From assembly GCA_905221605.1 (NCBI GenBank), contig CAJNDS010002339.1, forward strand, positions 60,001 through 124,000: a stretch of 64,000 bases of DNA, given 5' to 3'. The stretch is from Symbiodinium natans. Taxonomy: Eukaryota > Sar > Dinophyceae > Suessiales > Symbiodiniaceae. This document shows, piece after piece, positions 32,088 through 41,800 of this stretch. The translations under genes were made by a program, and so were the position numbers. Every line of letters starts with the position of its first letter. Positions within the stretch are counted from its first letter, which is position 1. Below the pieces are notes generated by a model. It was not told where the DNA came from. It did not search any database and saw nothing but the letters and a program-made list of their open reading frames with translations.

Positions 32088-33172
32088 GGGCGCCTCTTTA
32101 CGACGTCAGCAGCTCAGTACCTCCAACTGAGTGCTATGCCCTTGCTACGGCCCTGGCGCTTGTGTGGGGACTGTCTCTACGGACGCGTTGAGCAGTTTAG
32201 GTGACGGGGGTTCCTTGCCTTACCGCCTACCCATACCAACGCTTAATGTCTGTACCAGACGTGGCGCAGCATTGCTATGAGTGACGGGCAGTCGAGTGAT
32301 TGGTGCCGGTAGGTTCTTGTTTGCATTGGTCTCACCGTGCTGGCCTTGCGTTAAGTTGTCTTGCAATAAGGGCCTCTGCTAGCGGTTGCTTCTTTGTAGT
32401 CACGACTTCTTTTACGCTCGCTGGCTTGTACAGTTTGGCTCTCTACGTAGATGTCTGTTTCACCTTGAGTGTTGTCCACACAAGACTGGCCTACTGGGCT
32501 GCTGATGCAGTAAAGAGGCGACCAACTCAAAAAACAACGGCGTCAGCAGCTCAGTAGGTTGTGACCTTCTAAGGGGGAAACGGGCCCGTCTCTCAGTTCA
32601 CAACGAGGAGACGACCACCACCACGGAACCATTGCCAAAGACCAACCATGAGACCACCACAGAACCACCACGGAACCACATCGAACCACCACCAAACCAC
32701 ACCACGGAACCACCGCCAGAGAACCACCACCGAACCACGGAACCACTGCCATGGAACCACCACCGGAACCCACAGCTCAATCCGCACCACCATCCAGAAG
32801 TCAATCTCTCGGATGGCATTGTTTAAGTCTTTCTTGCTTGCCTTTGCAGAGAAAGGCAGAGACGAACAACACGTCTTTGCTGCCTGAAGGCCATAGATGC
32901 GACTTAGAAGAACTCTGAGTCGATGCCTTTGAAGCATGGCCACTGCACGCGATGCTCAGCCCAGAGCTTGCTCGAACCCTCAACCCGGACCTAAGGTGGA
33001 GTTTGGGTAAACCCTAACCTTGTCTTATCCAACTTCGCGTTGAAGTCAACCTGAACTCCAACGCAGGTTCAGGGAATTCATTTTTTTAAAAGCGGGCGCC
33101 TCTTTGCTACATCAGTAACGCTTTTTTTTTTCCTCTGGTGCCTCTTTACTACATCAGTAGCACAGTAGGCCG
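32088..33172. repeat. dispersed ~33-bp motif, one copy inverted (hairpin at 32490-32562)
   Basis: A motif near GCCTCTTTACTACATCAG followed by AGCTCAGTAGG occurs at 32088-32122, 32539-32562 (second half), 33096-33122 and 33137-33172 on the plus strand, and once inverted at 32490-32523. The inverted copy and the half copy beside it form 16-bp arms (15 of 16 paired) around a short A-rich loop. The motif may be the end of a small element or a structured site. Confidence 0.55.
32610..32800. repeat. GAACCACCAC-type low-complexity repeat
   Basis: A degenerate microsatellite of GAACCACCAC and ACCACGGAACC words. It gives His/Thr/Asn/Pro-rich or Gly/Val/Trp-rich frames that I regard as non-coding. Confidence 0.8.
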
Positions 33173-33676
33173 GTCTTGTTGGGCTCGACGAAAAGGGTGA
33201 AACCGAGTCAGCGCACACAACCCGCCAGACACAACACGAAACCACCAAAGAACAGACACCGAAGAAACAAAGCGAGCAATCGCGCTAAACTACTAGATAC
33301 CCCACGGACTCAGTACTCGAGGTCGTCGTTGAAGTCCCGGTTCACAAGGGAGCACGGAGCTTGTGGGGGAATCGCAAATTGCGACATTGCCAGAGTCTCA
33401 AAACCACCATCAAGTAGCCATTGGTGCGACAGCGGTTATTCAAACCGAGGTCATCAGAAGAGGTTCGGATCACGTACTCGTTGTCGAGGACAGACAGCCG
33501 ACACTCAATGGCAAAAGAATGTTGCAGGTCGGACTCCCTAGGGGGGATGAAAGATGTGCAAATGCCCCATGGTGGTCAGCCAGTGGGGACTTAACAGCAA
33601 TCAAGACAAGACCGGCCCAGGGCACTCCATGGTGGTCAGCCAGTGGAGTAGCTCCGAGCACAGGGTTCCCAGTCAG

Positions 33677-33836
33677 CCTGGCGCACAAGTGCCCACCCTC
33701 GAAGGTGCCCGCGCACAGCTAGAGGGGGGGGCGAGAGTAGCGTCAGCTACCGATTACCTGGCGCACAAGGGCCCACCCTCAGAGGTGCCCGTGCACGGCC
33801 AGAGGAGGGGCGGAGTAGCAGCAGCTACCGATTCAT
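33677..33836. repeat. 80-bp tandem duplication
   Basis: Two copies of a block starting CCTGGCGCACAAG at 33677 and 33757, each ending near AGCTACCGATT. Confidence 0.75.
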
Positions 33837-34008
33837 CGGGGAAGGTCCACGGCGAGTTATCAAACCCTTAACGCCACAGGGTTTTAATTACACCTAGGGA
33901 CCTCCCAGTCCAGGCATCTCGCACAAGGTTACGCCACTTTAGCACTGGCCTGCGCATCGTCACGCATCATGTCCCATCACCCTAACCCGCGAGGTACGTC
34001 GGTAAGGA

Positions 34009-34026
34009 GACGGGAGGGCTCGCATC
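34009..34026. repeat. GATGCGAG hairpin family, copy 1 (imperfect)
   Basis: GACGGGAG-GG-CTCGCATC. This copy has lost pairing at two positions in the left arm. See the finding on covariation among four copies. Confidence 0.5.
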
Positions 34027-34274
34027 ACCGTCATGCAGCCACCAATGCGAATACATTCAGCACCTGCCAAGGCCGTTCACGCGATGGTTTACAGTTTCGC
34101 CATCACAGGTGGAGCAAAGTCGTGCCTCAGCAAGGAACATTGTAAGTGTCAACCTGTGTGCTCGGAAGTATAAAGTTGCCCCATGGTCGGCGAGAACAAA
34201 GGGGTAGGACCAGCCCAGAGTACTCCATGGTGGTCAGCCAGTGGAGCCTCTCCGAGCACAAGCGCAACGTTCTG

Positions 34275-34772
34275 TTAACTCACAAAAGCTCGTCCGCCGG
34301 GTAAAGCAGGTTGGACTGCTTCGTTCCAATCAGAGCCATCAGGTAAACCCAAGCAGGCGGGGACCCCACCTGCCCCGCAGGAAGCGGGAGAGTCCCCCAG
34401 TCGAAACTTCGCACTCAAGGCCAAGCAACTATTTCCTTGGCCGGTGAGGGTTGAGGGTTCAATACCCAGAATCAGCCCGTCCAAGCCCAAACCGACAGAC
34501 GTCGGTGAGGAGATGCGAGGGCTCGCATCACGTTGGACGGCCAACAGGAGCGGTAGAACTTCCATTGTATACACTGCTTTGGTCCAGGCAGCACCGTCAG
34601 GCAACATCCAGGCAGGCGGTGAGCCTGCTTGTCCCGCCACAGGCCATGCGCAGGCAGTGACGGCCTTTTTGAAGGCCAAGTTGCTCCACAGGTGCTCAAT
34701 GGCTGCTTGCAAGGGCAATGGGTGCATATTCTCTACGTAGAAGTGCCCAATACCTGGGAGAAGCAGCACCAC
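34275..34772 (-). pseudogene. fragment homologous to ORF at 45.4-45.7 kb
   Basis: A 165-codon frame whose first ~70 residues (LLLPGIGHFYVENMHPLP … LWSNLAFKKAV) match the ORF at 45031-45855 closely, then diverge in frame. It overlaps the ~280-bp DNA repeat shared by both sites. I read it as a truncated duplicate. No function can be assigned. Confidence 0.5.
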
Positions 34773-34790
34773 CGCATTGGCCTCTCCAGG
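34505..34790. repeat. ~280-bp direct repeat, copy 1 (copy 2 at 45415-45700)
   Basis: Nearly identical blocks, including TGGACGGCCAACAGGAGCGG and GGCCAAGTTGCTCCACAGG, occur in the same orientation 10.9 kb apart. Copy 2 lacks about 20 bp after CCAGGCAGCAC. Between the copies lie the large ORFs at 35380-44441. Confidence 0.8.
34512..34529. repeat. GATGCGAG hairpin family, copy 2
   Basis: Perfect 8-bp stem with a 2-nt loop, GATGCGAG-GG-CTCGCATC. The same sequence recurs at 45422-45439. Confidence 0.6.
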
Positions 34791-35299
34791 TCGTCATTCA
34801 GCCGAGATACCACAAAGGGGAGGGTCGCATTGCCATGACTCACTGTGATCCAAGTGTCGTCTCGTCCCACGATAGCGATGGGGCAACAAGTGTGGGCGAC
34901 AGCTGGGTCTCAAAGCCGAGGGGTTCTTGCAGTGCCATAGCACAGAAACGGCCACCTACCCGGTCAAAGAGGGGCAGAAGAGAGGAAGGCTGGGCAGCCT
35001 TACCAGAGAGCCATCCCTAGAAGGGGCAGAGGAAAGGACGATTGGCCGTTGTACCGATGACAGAGCTAGAACATCCAGGCAGGACCGGTCCAGGGCAGTC
35101 CGTGCAGATGGCCAGTGGAGCAACCACAAGAGCCCCCCGTCACCACAGGCACACCGCGGGGCCGACACAGACGGGTGTTCACAGCTACAGGCTGTGAGCA
35201 CACAGAAGACAAGCACGGTCCAATCCGTGACATAGACCACGAGAGGGTTGCCAAACCAAGAATATCCCGAGGTAGTCTTGCGGCATGTATCGGCGAGGA

Positions 35300-35317
35300 G
35301 ATGTGAGGGCTCACATC
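35300..35317. repeat. GATGCGAG hairpin family, copy 3 with compensatory change
   Basis: GATGTGAG-GG-CTCACATC: C to T on the left arm is matched by G to A on the right, so the 8-bp stem is kept. Confidence 0.6.
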
Positions 35318-35379
35318 ACGCTAGGCAGCATGCCATGGAGGGACTCAAAGGCGCGTTCGCGTGGCGTCAGTAGGAGCCC

Positions 35380-38046
35380 TCAGATGACAATTTGCTGTCT
35401 ATTGCCAGGGGCCATCCCAGTCCGGACGCCGGGAGCGATGGCCATCTGAGGTGGTATGGGGACGCGTACGGCTGGACATGGCCTGCATTGGAGGCAGCTC
35501 TTGCTCATCAACCCCCCACTCAGGGATGCCGTCCGGAATGGGGATCCTCTGTATCTTGTCATTGAGGTTTGGGCCGCGAGCCACATCACCCGGACAGCTT
35601 CCTGGATTTGCCTGTACTGCACAACACCTTCGTCCTTATACTGAAAGGGGAAGGATGTAACTGCCGCACGTAGGGCCGAAGGATCAGGGTCCTTGGAGGT
35701 GCCATGGCAGTACATCTTAAACCAGAAGCTGTTGAGTCGCTGCTTGGTTGGATGCTTAGCTCGCATGAGCCCCTTAATGGCAGCCCAGTGAGCAGTGGCT
35801 GCATCATACCACTCATTTCGGGGACGTTTTGGCCCATGCTTGGTGGGTGTGGTGCTGATCCCTTTCCAATGCGCTTCGAAGATGACTGGCAGTCGGAAAG
35901 GGGCTGAGACATCCACTTCTCGCAAAGCTGCAAGGTCAGTGGTTCGCAGCTCCGAGAAGCGCCAATCATTCACCTGTGCCGCGGGTTCGTCCTCCGCATC
36001 CGACATGTCATCCATCGGGCAGGGAGAGCCTTCGTTAGTTTCGGAAGAGATGCTGACGACCGCCGGCGAGGCTGCCGCAGTGTTCACTTCCACCGGCGCA
36101 GCCAAAGGCGAGGAAAGCAAGCACTCTAGAAGCAACACTCGCCGCAGAAAAACAGCCATTCTGTGAGAGGTGTCAGGCCATTCCAAGTTATAAACTGACC
36201 AAAAGTGTTCAATGTTTTGGTTGGCCACCGAGGCCGCAAGGGCAAGCCGGATGGCGTCAAGGAAATGGGCAGGGGGGTGATCCGGCCTAAATTCTTGATA
36301 GTGCCTTTGCCCAAGTGTCTCTGTGCCCTGCAGCGTGATGCCTAGGAACGTATTCAGGTTGGGCTGGGCAAGCCTGGCCTTTTCCACGTCCGTGTGCTGA
36401 GCAGCTGTGGTCCATGCCTGCAAGGCTTCTTGGGAGGCTTGGCCAGTAACTTGTGGCAGTCCACTGTGCGCGTCCATCACATATTTGGTAGTAGGGCACT
36501 TGGGACACCGATAAGCGCGGCCAGCTAAGAAGGCCACCATGGCTGCGGGCGGCACATTGATCTGCAGGTCAGTAATTTTATTGTCAGATTCAGGAAAACC
36601 AAGAACAATGGGCAGCCCGGCCGTTCGCTCCAGGGGACCTTTTTGGTGGGATTCGAATGCGAGCAGAAGTGCACCCAGCCAATAATCTGGGTCAGCGTAG
36701 CTGAGCATTGCAGGAAAACTGGCATTGATGACACTCGGCAAGTCCGACACCGTAGAGAAAAGATCCGCGATGTACTGCGCAGTGGTAAGAAAGCCATACC
36801 CCACCAGGGACTCAGAAAGCCTTGCTTTGTCCAGCTGCGGAGCCGGGCATTCCAACATGTCAGCAAGGTCGAAATGCTGCAATGCGCCCGACAGTCTAAG
36901 ACACTGCGTGATGATAGGGTCATATACCTTCAAATACGCCGCCGGAAACGTTTCAGGCAGATGCAGTAGCGTGTCCGCAATTCCGATCAGCATCTCCGCG
37001 TCTTGCAGCTGGTTCGGTATGCCATTCAAAAACATCTCATAGGCCCTATATGCCCGAAGCTGCTGGCAGTGTGTTGTGAGGTGTTGCGAGTCACGCAGGC
37101 TCATGTAGGGCCGAGGTTTGACATTCTTACCAAAGTGATGTCCCGCTGCAAGTGCTCGCCACATGAGATCACAGACAGAGCCTGTGTTGCTCTGCATGAT
37201 GGGTGCACAGGCTGGGGCGCTGGGGTCGCGGGTGCCGCTGGGCTCGCAAGGCCCTCGAGGCTTGGCTTTTGGTGGTTCCAGATGCTGAGAGCCATCTTTG
37301 TCCAAAACGAGAGGCCGACTTTCCTTGCGAGCTTGGACAGCGGGCACAGGCCTGGCGGGGATGGGCGTCGGGCCATGGGGAGGCATAGGGAGATACGATT
37401 TTGGTTCCGTCAAGCCAAGTGAGTCCGTGAGAGACTTAGCGCAAGGGGGCTGTGATGCCTCAACCGTCCCAATCCCCTCCGGAAGTGTTGCGTGCATGGG
37501 CCGTGTCCGGGGGCTGGGTGGACGTCGTACGCCAGGCGGTGGGTCCCTAATGTTGCCTCCACTACGGGGTGGACACGAGGCGGCGCTACTCCCTCCGATC
37601 CTGTGGGCAACTTCACTAGTGGGGGTCGTCGCACAAGCATCCGGAGCACTAGGACACGCGGCCGGCACAACCGCAGGATTTGTTGTTGCAAGCTCCTTCC
37701 TCAGTGGTCCTCTCTCCCGCGTTGGGGTGCCGCAGGGTGTTCGGGAAACGTCCCGTTTAGCTGCCGGAGGTGGGCTGACAGCTGCCGCAATGGAGCCCCC
37801 CGCGGTCCGAGGCTTGAGCCATGGTGTACCCCACCGCTCACCATGGCGCGCGTTGGCGACAGCCTCGCTTTGGGCTGGTGACTGCAGCGGCGTAAGAACC
37901 TCGACTGCAGTAGCAGCTACCACGTCGGGACTGCGACTACTCGCGGGCACAGGGCTGTTTCCCGGAGAGTCCACATCAATCGCAGTTTCGGAGGCAGCCC
38001 TACCCGTACGAACAGGTAGGAGGTGAAGACCGCGGGGGGCTCTCAT
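35380..38046 (-). CDS. large protein of unknown function, disordered N terminus
   Basis: 888 residues from the ATG at 38046; the frame is open 29 codons further upstream. The first ~280 residues are Pro/Ala/Ser/Arg-rich and probably disordered. The rest is helical, with one CxxC (YRCPKC), a Trp/Phe-rich segment (IEHFWSVYNLEWPD) and a C-terminal KHPTKQRLNSFWFKMY region. I recognise no family. It is the last of three minus-strand ORFs, its open frame overlapping the helicase-end ORF upstream by 7 nt, so the two are probably expressed from one transcript. Its long unbroken frame in GC-rich DNA supports real coding. Confidence 0.55.
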   Translation of the reverse strand: MRAPRGLHLLPVRTGRAASETAIDVDSPGNSPVPASSRSPDVVAATAVEVLTPLQSPAQSEAVANARHGERWGTPWLKPRTAGGSIAAAVSPPPAAKRDVSRTPCGTPTRERGPLRKELATTNPAVVPAACPSAPDACATTPTSEVAHRIGGSSAASCPPRSGGNIRDPPPGVRRPPSPRTRPMHATLPEGIGTVEASQPPCAKSLTDSLGLTEPKSYLPMPPHGPTPIPARPVPAVQARKESRPLVLDKDGSQHLEPPKAKPRGPCEPSGTRDPSAPACAPIMQSNTGSVCDLMWRALAAGHHFGKNVKPRPYMSLRDSQHLTTHCQQLRAYRAYEMFLNGIPNQLQDAEMLIGIADTLLHLPETFPAAYLKVYDPIITQCLRLSGALQHFDLADMLECPAPQLDKARLSESLVGYGFLTTAQYIADLFSTVSDLPSVINASFPAMLSYADPDYWLGALLLAFESHQKGPLERTAGLPIVLGFPESDNKITDLQINVPPAAMVAFLAGRAYRCPKCPTTKYVMDAHSGLPQVTGQASQEALQAWTTAAQHTDVEKARLAQPNLNTFLGITLQGTETLGQRHYQEFRPDHPPAHFLDAIRLALAASVANQNIEHFWSVYNLEWPDTSHRMAVFLRRVLLLECLLSSPLAAPVEVNTAAASPAVVSISSETNEGSPCPMDDMSDAEDEPAAQVNDWRFSELRTTDLAALREVDVSAPFRLPVIFEAHWKGISTTPTKHGPKRPRNEWYDAATAHWAAIKGLMRAKHPTKQRLNSFWFKMYCHGTSKDPDPSALRAAVTSFPFQYKDEGVVQYRQIQEAVRVMWLAAQTSMTRYRGSPFRTASLSGGLMSKSCLQCRPCPAVRVPIPPQMAIAPGVRTGMAPGNRQQIVI

Positions 38047-38126
38047 TATGCCGGCCTTGTGTTCGAAAGCCGGGTCAGCACGTTGAGCAGATCCCCGTTT
38101 GGGCGGCGTCCTAATGTTGGTATCCC

Positions 38127-38891
38127 CTAGCAAGCAGGTGAGGTACTGGGCGACACAGCATTGGGCAAGGGCTCCAGGACGAAGTCGCGCTTTTGCAGAC
38201 TAGCGATGGTGCCCGAATAGGAGTTGGAAGTGAAAGAGGGGCTCCCCCATCCTTCTTGCTTAAGTGTGCGGTAAAGAACTTCCCGCTTATCTCCCCAGGT
38301 GGCCTTCAAGGCCCACGCTTGATGCAGGGGTGGGGCTTCGAAAAGGTCCAGCCCTACTTTGCGTTCCGCAGGCAGCACGATGCTGGCTACTGTTCGTTCT
38401 CTGAAGGCTTGCTTGTGTAATGCCTTTGCAACGCCAGGGCCATCCATGCTCCACAAGCTGGCTTGTGTGCGCACATATTCCGCGCATTCAATCAGGCCTC
38501 CGGTTGCGCAGGCCGCCATCTGGAAGCATGCACCTATACCATCAGAGTAGTGCGGCGCCACGAAGACCAAAGCCCCAAGTCCTCTCGTGAAGGAGGAGGT
38601 GGCTCGGGCAAACCCTGCCTCGCTACTAAACAGGAATCCAGAAGCCCGACAAGTCACAAAGACACCTATCCCAAATGTGGGGCCAGTGGAGCAAGCCGTG
38701 GTGATAGCGCCGAAGAAGCGTTTAAGGGACCCTATGTGCTTCATGAGGAAGGTCCGAAACGTCACAAGGCTCCAAGTGGTGGGCGCGCCAGTCAGCGGGA
38801 AATCCGGTGCGGTTTGGTGGGACCTGGTGGCATAAGTAGCCGAGGGACCCCGCCTGTCAGCTCGAAGCGGCACGCCTCCGAGTACCGACAT
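38127..38891 (-). CDS. C-terminal half of superfamily-1 helicase (separate -1 frame)
   Basis: 254 residues from an ATG at 38891. It continues the helicase begun in the ORF at 38792-44029: an ITTACSTGPTFGIGVFV stretch fits motif V, and ARATSSFTRGLGALVFV fits motif VI (the 'ALTRA+ GL-V' pattern of Upf1-like helicases). It overlaps the preceding ORF by 100 nt in the -1 frame. I see no classic slippery heptamer in the overlap, so a mutation or sequencing indel is as likely as recoding. Beyond the helicase comes an unrecognised ~100-residue tail. Confidence 0.5.
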   Translation of the reverse strand: MSVLGGVPLRADRRGPSATYATRSHQTAPDFPLTGAPTTWSLVTFRTFLMKHIGSLKRFFGAITTACSTGPTFGIGVFVTCRASGFLFSSEAGFARATSSFTRGLGALVFVAPHYSDGIGACFQMAACATGGLIECAEYVRTQASLWSMDGPGVAKALHKQAFRERTVASIVLPAERKVGLDLFEAPPLHQAWALKATWGDKREVLYRTLKQEGWGSPSFTSNSYSGTIASLQKRDFVLEPLPNAVSPSTSPAC

Positions 38892-41800
38892 GCGTATAGA
38901 ATGGCAGCAAGCTCAGGAGGGAGGCGCATGGATGAGCAGAGCGAGAGGTTGATGGCCGGTCCGACAATGGCCTTCAGCCCGGCGGCCTGCATGACTGTCT
39001 CGGCTTGCTTCGGTTTGACGATGCTCATACAGAGAATCGAATCCAGCATCGAGACGGCTGAGAACAACACTTCTGACGCTCCAGAGGAACGGTGGGGATT
39101 GCCCCAAGAGGGCATCTCGCCTTGCCCCTTTTTCCACGGGCCGGAACTTTGGGCCGTTTGCTGCAAAAGGGCCGCAGGCAAGGTGGCTGGCGTGTGGAGG
39201 TCGGCAGGGACCGCATTGAGACCACAAATCTTTTGCTCCAACAACTCCGTGACGAAGTGGTAATTGGGCCGCGATCCGCCAGCGGGCTGTCTGTGGTCGC
39301 CAATCATGACATCGAGTGCATGCTGGATGTGCGCCAAGATGGTGTTGGAGCCCGGTGTGCCCAATTGCTGGGCTTCATCTCGGAGGAGCAACTCAACGTC
39401 CTTTAGACGGTTAGTGAGCTGCGAGTAGGGAAAGCTAAGCCTTGCCACAATCGTACCATGCGTCGTGGCCACAAGTAGCCCCCGGTACAAATCGTGCACA
39501 TCAAAGGGGAGCTTATGTGTGTCCTTCTCCTTGTTGCCCGGTATGCGAACGATGCGGCTGCGAACAAATTCATTGCTAGCAGTCGTGAGCCTATCAACCG
39601 CCTCGACATAGGCACGAACCGATTCATTACCATGAGCGGTGTACAGGGTGAGCCGGTTCGTCAGGCACGCAAGAAGTACTCCTAGAAACGCGCAGGATCG
39701 TGTCTTCCCGCTGCCAGGCGCCCCCGTTATGAATACAGAGGTACGGTTAGCGGCCAGGCCGTACGAGCACGCTCCCAGCAGCGCTGCCAGGTGTCCATCC
39801 GCCCCCCAAAAGGTATCACAGAGGCACGTAAGGAAGGCGGGACCAACCGCGAGCGCAAAGATGCTGGCTCGAGTCCTCGGATCGTGCTCGTTGCTCAACG
39901 AGTCATGGGACAGGCGTAGACGCTCCGCATGCCACAGCGCAGGAGTCCGGGCGTCCTCCTGGCCGGGCAGCGGAGAGTCAGGCAGCGTGGCTAACACGCC
40001 ACTCAGCAGCGTCGGCGTCCATTCTTTGCGATGGGTTTGTTCCTCCGCAAGCCAAAGGTTAAGGAAGTTTTGCAAGGTGTTGGAAGCCCCCGGACCCGCA
40101 GTAGGCGATGCCTGCGCAGCTTGCGTTGCGTGCTTGCCTCTGAAGACTTGGCAGACCTCCGGGTGAATGAGCTGTGCCCATGCGTCGTGCCAGTTCCCCC
40201 TCACCACCAGCCCGATAACGAGGACAAGCACTAGATCCATGAGAAAGCCCGGCAACCAATGTGGCTGCCGGATGGCATCAAGAGGCGAGTCTTCTAGCGG
40301 AACGCCCAAGGCAACATGTTGCCGTTCCCTAGGCATGTGTAACAGGGCATCCCAAAGCGGGGTAGAGGCACCTCCGGGCAGAACTTCAAGCTGGCTGACT
40401 CTCGGCAATGAGGGTCGTTGCGCGAATTGGTTGTGCTGTTCATCAGTCAAGAGCAGGGCAATGGTTATATTGACGGGCTGCATGGCCTTACTTTCGCCAG
40501 GGCCGGTGGAAAGCTTTTTCGGGGCCTGGAGCTCTATAAACATGCCTGGGTAGGCCACATCTCCCTTGTCTTCTCTCAAGGTAACCAGCAAAGCAGTGCC
40601 CTTGGCCGGCACTTTACCAGCGACAGCAAACCATTTTGTAGCCCAGTCAGGGACATCCGCCAACTCCGGTGTAAGGAGCATGACCGACGCTCGTGGGTAA
40701 ACTCGATGGAGAAGGCAGATTGGCCACGTATGCGTGCCGGGCTTTATCGCCACAGGGGTGGCGGCCCGCTTGACCGCAGCTTGCTCTGGGAAGTGACACT
40801 GTTCCGAGGGCTCCTCCTCGATTTCTGCTTCCGAGGCCATGGCTAAGAACTGATAACCCAGCATGTCAACCAGGCGTTCTAACGACAGGTGGGGGAGCCA
40901 CATACCCAGGACAAGCTTCATCGTGGGACCAAGTTCATGATACGGGGGCGGCAAATCAGCCAGATGCGGCTTGGCATCCGTTAGGAGGACTTGGGTACAG
41001 TCGTTACGGAGACTGGCAATGCTCCGGTTCTCAGCGGAAGGTAACCGGAGAAAGGCCTCCAGATCGGAGCGCTTGATTTGCCGTCCCAGCACGGAGTTGA
41101 TGAAAGCTTTAGACTTATCCGAAAGCTGGACAGAGCCACATGCAACCCCCATCAAGCCTGCCCGCACTGTGCGATCCATCCGGGGGTCGGCCAGGCCACA
41201 AATCTTTTTAGTCAATTCCTTATGCACATAATCCCCCGGCGTGAGTTGGAACAGCTCTTCACTTTGGACAAAGTGACCATAAGAGTGCCCACCACTCCCA
41301 AGCGACTCAGGTCCAGTGAAGTAGTAGAGACGCGCTCCCGCGCCAATCGCTTGCATTCTTGCTGCCTGGCTGGGCCGGAAGATACAAAGCTGGTCGCTCT
41401 CATGATGGACAAGACTAACAGCGTGCCGCAATTCCGAACCCAGGATATATTGCAGCATGGCCCGCGGCATGGCAATGCCGCCCAAACGTGCCTTGATGTG
41501 GACAAAATCGCCCTTGCAGTCAGGAAGCTTTTGGCGCTCATGCCATGCGATAGCCACAGCAGCGCCCGTATACGACCCCGCAGAGAAGCCCGTAACGCAC
41601 AGTTTGCACTCACCAGCTCTCCCCGCGGCGAGGCCCACATGCAGAGCGGTCAGCGCAGCAGTATGTGGCATGTGCAAGTGGGCTAGGGCCGGGCACATTG
41701 TCAGGGAGGCTTCTACCGAGCTGATTCTAGCACGAACCGCCGCTGGCAGACCGCATCCTTCGACCTGAGGGTACAGAGCACGTGCCCACAGCTGGGCGGC

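Larger units (their letters stand above)
33173..35379. other. non-coding repeat field beyond the 3' end of the 33-46 kb element
   Basis: This lies past the last stop of the large minus-strand ORFs. It carries three copies of CCATGGTGGTCAGCCAGTGG (33567, 33627, 34225; a looser fourth at ~35105), a tandem 80-bp pair (33677-33836), three copies of a short hairpin, and a ~280-bp direct repeat with 45.4 kb. It may act as the 3' region of the element. Confidence 0.5.

Noticed and set aside
32543-32943. Gly/Val/Trp-rich minus-strand frames
   Set aside because: Low-complexity translation of the GAACCACCAC repeat.
33567-35340. CRISPR-like array from repeated CCATGGTGGTCAGCC words
   Set aside because: Copies are few, unevenly spaced, with no regular spacers or cas genes; the genome is eukaryotic.
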